A stretch of 64,000 nt of DNA from Flavobacterium sp. HJ-32-4 (GTDB taxonomy: Bacteria > Bacteroidota > Bacteroidia > Flavobacteriales > Flavobacteriaceae), in assembly GCF_022532105.1 (NCBI RefSeq), contig NZ_CP092832.1, positions 3,377,001 to 3,441,000 on the forward strand. The letters are read 5' to 3'. The number at the start of each line of letters is the position of its first letter. The stretch's first letter is position 1. This document shows positions 1-7,342 of the stretch, piece after piece. The notes below the pieces were generated by a model that searched no databases, was not told the origin of the DNA, and saw nothing but the letters and a program-made list of their open reading frames with translations. The translations under genes were made by a program, and so were the position numbers.

Positions 1-153
1 GTTGACACCGGCAATGAGCTTCAGGAGCGTCGATTTGCCCGCGCCGTTCTTCCCCATGAGGGCAATCTTATCGTTTTCGTTGATGGAAAAAGTGACGTCA
101 CTGAAAAGTGTGGTGCCGCCGAACTGTACGGAAAGGTCGTTTACGGTAATCAT
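1..153 (-). CDS. ABC-F family ATP-binding protein, N-terminal fragment
   Basis: Only the first 51 codons lie in the window; the gene runs off the left edge. The start is the ATG complementary to 151-153. The fragment has the opening strands of an ABC ATPase and a complete Walker A motif, GKNGAGKST, at residues 34-42. The N-terminus MITVNDLSVQFGG resembles soluble ABC-F proteins (Uup/Ets type, acting on ribosomes), which open directly with the nucleotide-binding domain. An ordinary transporter ATPase cannot be excluded from so short a piece. Confidence 0.75.
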   Translation of the reverse strand, partial: MITVNDLSVQFGGTTLFSDVTFSINENDKIALMGKNGAGKSTLLKLIAGVN

Positions 154-170
154 GATGTGGTTTGAGCGCG

Positions 171-178
171 CAAAGGTA
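171..178 (-). promoter_or_regulatory. Probable -7 element of the ABC-F gene
   Basis: On the minus strand this reads TACCTTTG, a full match to the Bacteroidota -7 consensus TAnnTTTG, 17 nt before the ABC-F start. I see no clear TTG at the expected -33 position. The rest of the gap from 154 to 295 shows nothing else. Confidence 0.5.
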
Positions 179-295
179 GGAAGAAGTTGGGGAGATTGAG
201 AGCGCAGGAACCGGGAAATTAGGTTGTTGCCAGACCTCGAAGTTTTCGTTACGCTATTGGCGAACTGTATGCTTTAGACAAGCTATCGAAGAGGC

Positions 296-628
296 CTATC
301 TTAAAAGGAGGTTTATCTCTGCTTTCAGTGGTTCGATATGTCGTTTCAGAATTAGCCAAACCATCGAGTTGTCGAGGCTGTCATACGCGTGTACCAATCT
401 ATTCCGGAATGCGATTATCTGCTTGTCGTGTTCGATTCGTAGGTCGGGCTGTAGTTTTTGACACTGGTTCAATGCTTCGCCTATGATGGCGAGTTGCCGT
501 TCCACAGCACTTTGCGTCTTCCGGTCGGAATCGTAGACAGAAAAGTCACTTACTCCAATTGTAAACTCTTCTATCAACTCAATAGCAAGAAGAACATCAA
601 ATAGATACTTTCTGCTTTTTTCCGTCAT
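296..628 (-). CDS. hepT: HepT-like ribonuclease toxin (DUF86)
   Basis: A HEPN-superfamily protein of 110 residues. The HepT signature RX4HXY is present as RNRLVHAY (R75, H80, Y82 from the chosen start). R and H are the RNase active-site pair, and the tyrosine is the residue AMPylated by MntA in characterised pairs. The gene overlaps the end of mntA upstream, as is usual for HepT/MntA operons. A start 24 nt further upstream (652) is also open; I prefer 628 because the family normally begins just before the first helix (MTEKSRKYLFDV). It is likely a toxin neutralised by the neighbouring nucleotidyltransferase. This is known for the family and not shown here. Confidence 0.85.
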   Translation of the reverse strand: MTEKSRKYLFDVLLAIELIEEFTIGVSDFSVYDSDRKTQSAVERQLAIIGEALNQCQKLQPDLRIEHDKQIIAFRNRLVHAYDSLDNSMVWLILKRHIEPLKAEINLLLR

Positions 629-950
629 AGATAAGTACTTTTGATGTATCAATACTGTTTCGGAGTATGGGATTCCGAATGGAAGCGTTTGTCAGCAAAT
701 CCACTCTGCGTTGGAAAAACGACTCGAACTTTTCCCATAAGTCGGTGAGATACTCGCCCCTTTGAAGTGGATCTTGGGTCGTTAGTTCGACCAATAGATC
801 AATATCGCTGGACGCATCGTTGAATCGACCGGAAACAGATGAACCGAAGGCATATAACTCCTTTACTTCATGCGTCTTGCATAAAGACAGAAACTCACTT
901 TGGTTAGCCGATATCGCTTCTCTTACATTCACAAAGGCTAAGATAGTCAT
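597..950 (-). CDS. mntA: MntA-like minimal nucleotidyltransferase antitoxin
   Basis: A 117-residue minimal nucleotidyltransferase. The Pol-beta-type motif starts at GSS (residues 36-38) and continues to DID (49-51), with the third metal-binding Asp in RRVDLLT (D84). It is the first gene of the pair, and hepT begins inside its last codons. In characterised systems MntA transfers AMP groups onto the HepT tyrosine and so blocks the RNase. The spacing between GS and DxD is 11 residues, one more than the usual 10. The C-terminal tail KKQKVSI is short and polar. Confidence 0.85.
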   Translation of the reverse strand: MTILAFVNVREAISANQSEFLSLCKTHEVKELYAFGSSVSGRFNDASSDIDLLVELTTQDPLQRGEYLTDLWEKFESFFQRRVDLLTNASIRNPILRNSIDTSKVLIYDGKKQKVSI

Positions 951-968
951 TTTTGGGGTAGTAACCGA

Positions 969-998
969 TTGACGAAATATCGGTTTACGTTATCTTTA
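969..998 (+). promoter_or_regulatory. Promoter of the broken Nudix gene
   Basis: TTG at 969-971, a 19-nt spacer, then TATCTTTA at 991-998, close to the Bacteroidota TTG/TAnnTTTG pattern. It lies 39 nt before the Nudix ATG. The same 19-nt spacing occurs in the recQ and kdsD promoters in this window, which strengthens the call. Confidence 0.5.
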
Positions 999-1037
999 AA
1001 CTAACAATTCCCGAGAGTTCCACCTAACTCCACAAAA

Positions 1038-1508
1038 ATGCGACGTTCGGCCGGCCTGCTTTTATTTCGAAGGGATGCGGATGCCATCCGTTACCTGCTG
1101 GTGCATCCGGGCGGACCCTTTTGGAAAAACAAGGACGCGGGCGCGTGATCGATCCCGAAAGGAGAAGTAGAAGGAGACGAGGACGGACATGCCGCGGCCC
1201 TACGCGAATTCGAAGAAGAAACCGGACAAAGGATATCCGGCGATTTCATCACATTACCCCCGCTTCGGATGCCATCTGGAAAGTGGCTTTCCATTTGGGC
1301 GATTGAGCACGATTTTGACACCGGCTCCCTTCACAGCAACACTTTCGAAATGGAATGGCCACCCCGCTCCGGACGCCTGATTAGCGTTCCTGAAGTCGAT
1401 CAGGCGACATGGGTGACGGCGGAAGAAGCACAACTCAAATTGCATGCCGGACAAATGGCCTCCCTCGATGCATTACAGGCGTTACTAAAGACGTCTCCTC
1501 AAAAGTAA
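1038..1508 (+). pseudogene. Nudix hydrolase with in-frame TGA at codon 37
   Basis: Read straight through, this frame gives a 156-residue Nudix protein: MRRSAGLLLFRR at the start, then FWKNKDAGA, then TGA at 1146-1148, then SIPKGEVEG and the Nudix box, G-x5-E-x7-REFEEETG. The family norm at the stop is Trp (GAWSIPKGE), so one TGG to TGA change explains the break; there is no frameshift. The remaining frame is intact to the TAA at 1508. The 36-residue product lacks the whole catalytic box. A restart at the ATG at 1269 would also miss it. Either the gene is recently inactivated, or the base is an assembly or sequencing error, or the stop is read through. A good promoter is retained. Confidence 0.85.
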
Positions 1509-1572
1509 TTAACCGAAAACGATTGCAGTTCGCGAGTTATCCACACTTCATGAAACGTTAACAATCAATTTG

Positions 1573-1580
1573 TTATATTT
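1573..1580 (+). promoter_or_regulatory. -7 element of the MFS gene, almost touching the start codon
   Basis: TATATTTG is a perfect TAnnTTTG match, ending 4 nt before the ATG at 1585. Transcription starting a few bases downstream would give a leaderless or nearly leaderless mRNA. It also rules out the upstream in-frame start at 1570, which lies before the element. Confidence 0.5.
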
Positions 1581-1584
1581 GACC

Positions 1585-2829
1585 ATGCCCCTTATCGACT
1601 ACAGTTTCCTTCGCAATATCCTGCCCAAAGGGCGTTTCAAAAAACAGTTCCGGCACGCGCGCCGGTCGTATCTGCGTCGGGTACGGATTGCGGTTTCGCT
1701 CTTCTATTTCGGGATGGGATTCTGTTTTGCCAGTTGGGCGAGCCGTATTCCCGATATCAAACAGACCCTCGGTCTTTCAGAGGGCGAGCTGGGTACATTA
1801 TTGTTCGCGCTTCCCATGGGGCAATTGGTGGCGATGCCTTTTTCGGGTAAGACCGTTACGCGCTATGGAAGTAAGGCCGTCGTTATGGCGGCCCTGTGTT
1901 TTTATGCGGTGGCCCTTTGCAGTATTGGCTTTGCCACCACCACTTGGCAGTTGGCACTAGCGCTTTTCTTCTTTGGATTAGGCGGAAATTTCAGCAATAT
2001 TGCCGTGAATACTCAGGGTGTCTATGCCGAGGAATTGTATGGTAAGACCATTATGGGATCCTTTCACGGGTCGTGGAGTCTTGCCGGTTTCTGCGGCGCA
2101 CTATTTGGCCTCCTGATGATGGGACTTGAGGTTGACCCGTTCGAGCATTTTCTCTATTCGGGTGCCATTGTGTTGTTCCTGATCCTATTCAATCATTCGT
2201 TTTTGGTACGTACCAAAAAGGCGAACCCGGCTGAATTAGAGGATGCCGAAGTCCGTTCCCGCTTTTCCTTCCCTCCTGCTCCGCTGCTGTGGCTGGGGTT
2301 AATCGGCTTCTGCTGTATGGCCAGCGAAGGGGTAATGTTTGATTGGAGCGGCGTCTATTTCCGAAAGATCGTAAAAGCACCCGGAGCCTTAGCTGCCTTG
2401 GGCTATACGTCTTTTATGGTCATGATGGCTACCGGTCGTTTTCTCAGTGATTTTGCCGTAGCCCGTTTTGGCCGGAAAGCCGTCTTGCAGGTCAGCGGCT
2501 GCGCCATTTCGATCGGATTGTTGAGCGCAGTGGCTTTTCCGTACCTGGTTCCGTGTGTGATTGCCTTTATGGTGGTCGGACTCGGGGTCGCGACGGTTGT
2601 ACCATCGGTTTATAGCCTGGCCGGCAAAAATGGCAAGATCCCGCCCGGCGAGGCACTCACAGCCGTTTCGAGCGTCAGCTTCCTCGGATTTTTGTTAGGA
2701 CCTCCTTTTATCGGGTATATCGCGGAAGCGTTTGGCCTGAAATGGTCGTTCGCCATTATTGGCACCTTCGGTTTCTTCATTACGCTGATGGTGTCGAAGT
2801 TGCCGATGTTCCGGGCGTCTCAGTCCTGA
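1585..2829 (+). CDS. MFS transporter, YbjJ-like
   Basis: A 414-residue inner-membrane protein with about 12 hydrophobic segments. After a basic N-terminal tail (RHARRSYLRRVRIA) comes the first segment FYFGMGFCFASWASRIPDIK. The ASRIPDIK stretch followed by LGLSEGELGTLLFALPMG is characteristic of the YbjJ-type MFS subfamily. An A-motif-like segment (GKTVTRYGSKAV) follows the second helix. The substrate is unknown; relatives are annotated only as putative drug or sugar exporters. The stop overlaps the convergent DEAD-box gene by 10 nt. The start at 1585 is chosen because the -7 element lies just upstream. Confidence 0.8.
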   Translation: MPLIDYSFLRNILPKGRFKKQFRHARRSYLRRVRIAVSLFYFGMGFCFASWASRIPDIKQTLGLSEGELGTLLFALPMGQLVAMPFSGKTVTRYGSKAVVMAALCFYAVALCSIGFATTTWQLALALFFFGLGGNFSNIAVNTQGVYAEELYGKTIMGSFHGSWSLAGFCGALFGLLMMGLEVDPFEHFLYSGAIVLFLILFNHSFLVRTKKANPAELEDAEVRSRFSFPPAPLLWLGLIGFCCMASEGVMFDWSGVYFRKIVKAPGALAALGYTSFMVMMATGRFLSDFAVARFGRKAVLQVSGCAISIGLLSAVAFPYLVPCVIAFMVVGLGVATVVPSVYSLAGKNGKIPPGEALTAVSSVSFLGFLLGPPFIGYIAEAFGLKWSFAIIGTFGFFITLMVSKLPMFRASQS

Positions 2830-3452
2830 TCGGATGCGTCGTCGTCAGCTTCGAAGAAGAGCGGCTCAATCATCCATTTTTCGGCCATTATCTCCACTTT
2901 TTCGGTAATCTCCGAGCAGTAAAACAGGCGTTGGGTGCGTTCGGCGCTGGCCGATAAACGCGCAATCGCTGCATCCTGTCGGTTTCGGAAGAGGACATCG
3001 GCATCGTCTACGGCAAAAACCCGCACCGTATTCAGGTTGAAGCCCGCGGTCGAGAAAAGGGCGCTCAGCTTGACCGGCGTACCAACAAGAATGTCGAGTC
3101 CGAGCGAAATAAGGTTTTTATCATAGTCGGTATCGCCTTTTTCATGTACGCCATATATCCGCAGCCCCATATACTGCCCCAGTTTTTCGAAAAGCGCTAC
3201 GGTTTCGGTCACGGCATCGCGATCGGCTACAAACACCAAGGCACGCGTGCTTTCGCCTTCGGGTTTACCCAACTTTTGCAGGATATTCAATACCATCGTG
3301 GTGGTCTTACCCGTTCCCGGACCCGATTGCACCACAACATCCACGCCGCTTTTAATGGCTGTGAACGTGCCTGCCTGCAGGTCATTGGCGTCGGTGAATC
3401 CGGCTTCGATCAGGCCTTGTTGTAAGAGGGGGTTAATTTTCTTGAGCTGCAT
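2820..3452 (-). CDS. DEAD-box-like ATPase with a single RecA domain
   Basis: A 210-residue protein matching only the first RecA-like domain of DEAD-box helicases: a Q-motif-like N-terminus (LIEAGFTDANDLQAGTF), Walker A SGPGTGKTT (43-51), motif Ib-like VGTPVKL (123-129) and DDAD in place of DEAD (149-152). The C-terminal helicase domain with motifs IV-VI is absent. A frame upstream of 3452 adds 19 residues encoded by a low-complexity repeat and is rejected. A half-helicase may act as a regulatory or partner protein rather than unwind RNA alone. That is inference. Confidence 0.7.
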   Translation of the reverse strand: MQLKKINPLLQQGLIEAGFTDANDLQAGTFTAIKSGVDVVVQSGPGTGKTTTMVLNILQKLGKPEGESTRALVFVADRDAVTETVALFEKLGQYMGLRIYGVHEKGDTDYDKNLISLGLDILVGTPVKLSALFSTAGFNLNTVRVFAVDDADVLFRNRQDAAIARLSASAERTQRLFYCSEITEKVEIMAEKWMIEPLFFEADDDASDQD

Positions 3453-3456
3453 GATG

Positions 3457-3498
3457 GTGAGAGGTGAGGGGTGAGGAGTGAGGAGTGAGGAGTGGGGG
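3457..3498 (+). repeat. Short-word tandem repeat, GTGAGGA type
   Basis: An imperfect tandem run of gtgagg/agtgagg words between the DEAD-box gene and the regulator gene. It is purine-only on this strand apart from T. Its exact phase drifts, so it is not a CRISPR or a clean microsatellite. Confidence 0.7.
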
Positions 3499-3540
3499 TT
3501 AGGAGTCAAGGGTATTGGAGGCTAGATACATTTTGACCTG

Positions 3541-3567
3541 CTACTGGCTACTTGCTACTTGCTACTG
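3541..3567 (+). repeat. Short-word tandem repeat, CTACTTG type
   Basis: Several copies of a ctactgg/ctacttg heptamer, immediately before the 3' end of the regulator gene. It resembles the ctactaa-type repeat before lptB at 9575-9605. Confidence 0.65.
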
Positions 3568-3570
3568 AAT

Positions 3571-4734
3571 TCACTTACTCGCAAACAACTTCACATCCGT
3601 TTCAGAAATCTCAGATCCTCCGAGGATGATGAGGCGTTCGACGACATTGCGAAGTTCACGGATGTTGCCCGTCCAGTCATATTCCTGTAACAACTGAATC
3701 GCTTCTTTAGAGAACGGCTTTCGGGCGCCGCCCTGTTCTTCTGCGATACGGTTCGAGAAGTGTTCGATGAGGGCGGGAATATCATCCCGACGTTCATTCA
3801 GCGCCGGCACCTTGATCAGGATAACCGCCAAACGGTGGTAGAGGTCTTCGCGGAAGTTGCCCTCAGCGATTTCTTTCTTCAGGTCTTTATTGGTCGCCGC
3901 CAGCACGCGAACGTTGACTTTAATATCTTTTTCGGCACCGACCCGCGTCACTACGTTTTCCTGCAGGGCGCGCAGCACTTTGGCCTGGGCGGGAAGGCTC
4001 ATATCCCCTACCTCATCCAGGAAAAGCGTACCACCATCGGCTACTTCGAATTTACCTGCACGGTCTTTTACGGCCGAGGTGAAGGCACCTTTTACGTGGC
4101 CGAACAATTCACTTTCAATCAGTTCTGACGGAATAGCTGCGCAATTGACCTCCACGAAGGCCGCATTGGCCCGTTCGCTTTTATCGTGTAACTGACGGGC
4201 GACAAGTTCTTTACCGGTTCCGTTGGGGCCTGTTATTAATACGCGGGCATCGGTTGGCGCCACTTTATCGATCATCAGCCGAATATGAGACAAGGCGTCG
4301 CTTTCGCCAATCATGTCATAGGCACGGCTGACTTTTTTTCGCAGTATCTTATTCTCTACCACCAATTGTTTCTTGTCCAATGCGTTCCGCACCGTGTTCA
4401 ACAGACGGTTCAAATCGGGTGGTTTCGAGATATAATCGAACGCCCCGAGGCGCATGGTATGGATGGCCGTTTCCATGTCGCCATGGCCGGAAATCATCAC
4501 CATGGGAATCTCGGGCTTGATTTTCTTGACGGCTTCCAGTACCTCTACCCCATCCATTTTTGGCATTTTGATATCACAGAGGATCAGGTCGTAGTCCTGG
4601 TTTTTTACTTTTTCCATTCCGATGACGCCGTCTTCGGCTTCCTCTACAACATACGACGTGTTCTCTTCCGAGAGTATGCGGGTAAGCACGCGGCGGATGG
4701 CGGCTTCATCTTCGATAATCAGTATTCTGGACAT
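3571..4734 (-). CDS. Sigma-54-type response regulator lacking a DNA-binding domain
   Basis: A 387-residue NtrC/AtoC-like protein. The receiver domain (1-120) has acidic residues near the start (IIEDE) and phosphoacceptor D54 in LILCDIKMPKMDG. The AAA+ domain follows: Walker A GPNGTGKE (169-176), loop GAFTSA (216-221, usually GAFTGA) and Walker B GGTLFLDEVGD (234-244), then the arginine-rich NIRELRNVVERL segment. The protein ends about 20 residues after that, so the Fis-type helix-turn-helix is missing. The start at 4734 is chosen over one 36 nt upstream because the -7 element sits at 4775-4782. No partner histidine kinase is adjacent. Confidence 0.85.
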   Translation of the reverse strand: MSRILIIEDEAAIRRVLTRILSEENTSYVVEEAEDGVIGMEKVKNQDYDLILCDIKMPKMDGVEVLEAVKKIKPEIPMVMISGHGDMETAIHTMRLGAFDYISKPPDLNRLLNTVRNALDKKQLVVENKILRKKVSRAYDMIGESDALSHIRLMIDKVAPTDARVLITGPNGTGKELVARQLHDKSERANAAFVEVNCAAIPSELIESELFGHVKGAFTSAVKDRAGKFEVADGGTLFLDEVGDMSLPAQAKVLRALQENVVTRVGAEKDIKVNVRVLAATNKDLKKEIAEGNFREDLYHRLAVILIKVPALNERRDDIPALIEHFSNRIAEEQGGARKPFSKEAIQLLQEYDWTGNIRELRNVVERLIILGGSEISETDVKLFASK

Positions 4735-4774
4735 GCGATGCAGTTCATGCGACGTGGCCGCCGCGGTCATGGGG

Positions 4775-4782
4775 CGAAGATA
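4775..4782 (-). promoter_or_regulatory. Putative -7 element of the response regulator
   Basis: The minus strand reads TATCTTCG, a TAnnTTYG variant of the Bacteroidota -7 box, 40 nt before the ATG at 4734. The variant TATCTTCG recurs before the Lnb-like gene at 14406. Confidence 0.35.
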
Positions 4783-4850
4783 CGGAATGGACGTTACATT
4801 CGCATTACACGCCGTTAGGTGGAATTTGGCTTTTTCGCGACCTTTGTGCC

Positions 4851-5087
4851 ATGCGTAACATCAAACTCATTTGGGATTTCCGCGGGCCTGCTGCCGCGAA
4901 GACGGCCGAACATCACGATATACACCTGCGGGAATTTGTGGAAGCGGAACAGGTGACGCCCGGACTTACCGGCTGGGAAACGATACACGAATTCCACGCC
5001 ATTGCTTATCTGGTCGTAGCGGAAAAAGACATGATGACCATTCGGGATCGGCTGCTTCCCCACCGCGGCGTCGTCTATGAAGGCTAG
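4851..5087 (+). CDS. Conserved-looking small protein, function unknown
   Basis: A 78-residue protein beginning MRNIKLIWDFRGPAAAKTAEHH. I do not recognise a named family. It has three histidines in the region 21-48, an acidic middle (REFVEAEQ) and no signal peptide or membrane segment. The ATG follows CCTTTGTGCC, a -7-like TTTG about 5 nt away, as in other genes here. The stop abuts the convergent recQ stop with no gap. I prefer it over the antisense 82-residue frame because of the promoter-like context and the tight packing against recQ. Confidence 0.6.
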   Translation: MRNIKLIWDFRGPAAAKTAEHHDIHLREFVEAEQVTPGLTGWETIHEFHAIAYLVVAEKDMMTIRDRLLPHRGVVYEG

Positions 5088-7283
5088 TTAATTCGCGACC
5101 TCGCTGATAAAACGAATGCGCATCATCCTGAGTTCCTCGATGTCATAATCGCCGTCGAACTCCTTCAGGGCCGTCTCGATACTGTCGGTTTCCGACTCCA
5201 TAAAGTAATCCTGGATTTCCTCCTGCTGCTCGTCATCCAACATTTCATCAATCCAATACTTGATGTTGAGTTTGGTGCCGGAATAGACGATTTGCTCCAT
5301 TTCCTTCAAGAGTTGGTCCATCGTCATGCCCTTGGCCGAGGCAATGTCGTCGAGTGGCAGTTTGCGGTCGATGCTTTGGATGATGTAGAGTTTATTGGTG
5401 GAATTGGCTCCGGTCGATTTCACGACGAGGTCATCCGGGCGGATAATGTCATTATCGTCGACGTATTTCGCGATCAAAGCGACAAATTCTTTGCCGTATT
5501 TCTTCGCCTTTCCTTCCCCTACTCCATGTACATTGCTGAGTTCCTCCAGCGTAACCGGGTATTTAAGCGACATATCTTCGAGTGACGGATCCTGGAAAAC
5601 CACGAAAGGCGGAACACCTAATTTTTTCGCTACATTCTTCCGGAGGTCTTTCAACATGTTCATCAGCACCTCGTCTGCCGTTCCTGTTGCTTTCGAAGAG
5701 GTCACAATTGTATCGTCGTCGACCTCATCGTAATCATGGTCTTCCGACATCAGGAACGAAACCGGATGGTCGATGAAATTGAGTCCTTTCTCGGTCACCT
5801 TCAGAATGCCGTAGGTTTCGATGTCTTTGGAAAGCAGGCCTTCCACCAAAACCTGGCGGATGAGTGCCATCCAGTATTTTTCCTCCTGGTGGCTGCCGGC
5901 GCCGAAGAACGCCTGCGAGTCGGTACGATGGGCCTTGATGACCGCGTTGACCTTGCCGATCAGGGTAAAGATGACTTCTTTTGCTTTATATAGGTGTTTG
6001 GTGTCGCGTACGACCTTTAATAGGCGTACCACCTCGTCTTTTGCTTCCACCTTCGATTTCGGGTTCCGGACGTTGTCGTCCATATCGGCACCTTCGCCCG
6101 TTTCGGAATCGAATTCCTCACCGAAATAATGCAACAGGAATTTACGGCGTGACATCGAGGTTTCCGCGTAAGCGACCACTTCCTGCAAAAGGGCGAATCC
6201 GATTTCCTGTTCGGCGACCGGCTTACCCGACATGAATTTTTCCAGTTTCTCGACGTCTTTATACGCATAGTAGGCCATGCAGTGCCCTTCGCCTCCATCC
6301 CGTCCGGCGCGACCCGTTTCCTGGTAGTAACTTTCGAGCGATTTTGGGATGTCGTGGTGGATAACGAACCGCACATCGGGTTTGTCGATTCCCATACCGA
6401 AGGCGATGGTAGCGACAACGACGTCCACATCTTCCATAAGGAACATATCCTGGTGTTTGGCCCGCGTGCGCGCGTCGAGTCCGGCGTGATACGGTACCGC
6501 GCGGATACCGTTTACGGTCAACAGCTCGGCGATTGCCTCTACCTTCTTACGGCTGAGGCAGTAGATGATACCCGATTTTCCTTTGTTCTGTTTGATGAAC
6601 CGGATGATATCGGTTTCGATGTTTTTGGTTTTCGGACGCACCTCATAAAAGAGGTTCGGTCGGTTGAACGACGCCTTGAACACAGCCGCATCGCCCATTT
6701 CGAGGTTTTTGAGGATGTCTTCCTGCACCTTTGGGGTGGCGGTGGCGGTCAACCCGATGATCGGAACCTGCCCGAGCTGCCGGATGATGTGCCGCAGGTT
6801 GCGGTATTCGGGACGGAAATCGTGTCCCCATTCCGAAATACAATGTGCTTCGTCGATTGCGACAAAGGAAATGGGGGTCGACTTAAGGAATTGTACGTAC
6901 TCGTCTTTCGTCAGCGATTCGGGCGCTACGTAGAGTAATTTCGTCAGCCCGGCTGAGATGTCGTCTTTGACCTGGGCGATTTCCGTTTTGGTCAATGACG
7001 AGTTCAAGACGTGCGCGACTCCGGCCTCTGATGAGAGTCCACGTATCGCATCGACCTGGTTCTTCATCAACGCGATGAGCGGCGATACGACGATGGCCGT
7101 ACCGTCCTGGATAAGGGCCGGAAGCTGGTAACAGAGCGACTTCCCGCCACCGGTTGGCATGATGACGAACGTGTTCTTTCCGCTGATAATGCTGCGTATG
7201 ACCTGCTCTTGTAAGCCTTTGAACTGGCTGAAACCGAAATATTTCTTTAATTCCTTATGGATGTCTATTTCCGCTGGATCCAT
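5088..7283 (-). CDS. recQ: RecQ-family ATP-dependent DNA helicase
   Basis: A 731-residue superfamily 2 3'-5' DNA helicase for recombination and fork repair. Walker A is MPTGGGKS (42-49) and motif II is DEAH (144-147), followed by the RecQ aromatic loop (CISEWGHDFRPEYRNL). Motif VI is present as YYQETGRAGRDG. An RQC-like region and a C-terminal HRDC domain follow (LSNVHGVGEGKAKKYG), then an acidic tail of about 100 residues. The RQC zinc-binding cysteines are absent: where E. coli RecQ has Cys-rich sequence after NYFGE, this protein has HYFGEEFDSETGEGADMDD. It is transcribed divergently from kdsD through overlapping promoters. Confidence 0.95.
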   Translation of the reverse strand: MDPAEIDIHKELKKYFGFSQFKGLQEQVIRSIISGKNTFVIMPTGGGKSLCYQLPALIQDGTAIVVSPLIALMKNQVDAIRGLSSEAGVAHVLNSSLTKTEIAQVKDDISAGLTKLLYVAPESLTKDEYVQFLKSTPISFVAIDEAHCISEWGHDFRPEYRNLRHIIRQLGQVPIIGLTATATPKVQEDILKNLEMGDAAVFKASFNRPNLFYEVRPKTKNIETDIIRFIKQNKGKSGIIYCLSRKKVEAIAELLTVNGIRAVPYHAGLDARTRAKHQDMFLMEDVDVVVATIAFGMGIDKPDVRFVIHHDIPKSLESYYQETGRAGRDGGEGHCMAYYAYKDVEKLEKFMSGKPVAEQEIGFALLQEVVAYAETSMSRRKFLLHYFGEEFDSETGEGADMDDNVRNPKSKVEAKDEVVRLLKVVRDTKHLYKAKEVIFTLIGKVNAVIKAHRTDSQAFFGAGSHQEEKYWMALIRQVLVEGLLSKDIETYGILKVTEKGLNFIDHPVSFLMSEDHDYDEVDDDTIVTSSKATGTADEVLMNMLKDLRKNVAKKLGVPPFVVFQDPSLEDMSLKYPVTLEELSNVHGVGEGKAKKYGKEFVALIAKYVDDNDIIRPDDLVVKSTGANSTNKLYIIQSIDRKLPLDDIASAKGMTMDQLLKEMEQIVYSGTKLNIKYWIDEMLDDEQQEEIQDYFMESETDSIETALKEFDGDYDIEELRMMRIRFISEVAN

Positions 7284-7312
7284 CCTCTTTTTATGGGTAT
7301 ATTATCGTAGTT

Positions 7313-7342
7313 TTGCAATTACTAAAGATACTATTAAATTTA
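7313..7342 (+). promoter_or_regulatory. kdsD promoter
   Basis: TTG at 7313-7315, a 19-nt spacer, then TAAATTTA at 7335-7342. It points towards kdsD, whose start is 32 nt downstream. It interleaves with the oppositely directed recQ promoter. Confidence 0.5.

Noticed and set aside
1146..1148. Selenocysteine recoding of the Nudix TGA
   Set aside because: The family residue is Trp, not Cys, and I see no stable hairpin directly after the TGA that would act as a bacterial SECIS element.
3453..3509. N-terminal extension of the DEAD-box protein
   Set aside because: The 19 extra residues are encoded by the intergenic short-word repeat and look nothing like a protein N-terminus of this family.
3457..3567. 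CRISPR-like repeat array
   Set aside because: Words are only about 7 nt, drift in phase and have no spacers of constant length; no cas gene is near.
4815..5063. 82-residue minus-strand frame opposite the 78-residue gene
   Set aside because: It shares DNA with the preferred plus-strand frame, has no promoter-like element, and its composition looks like an antisense shadow.
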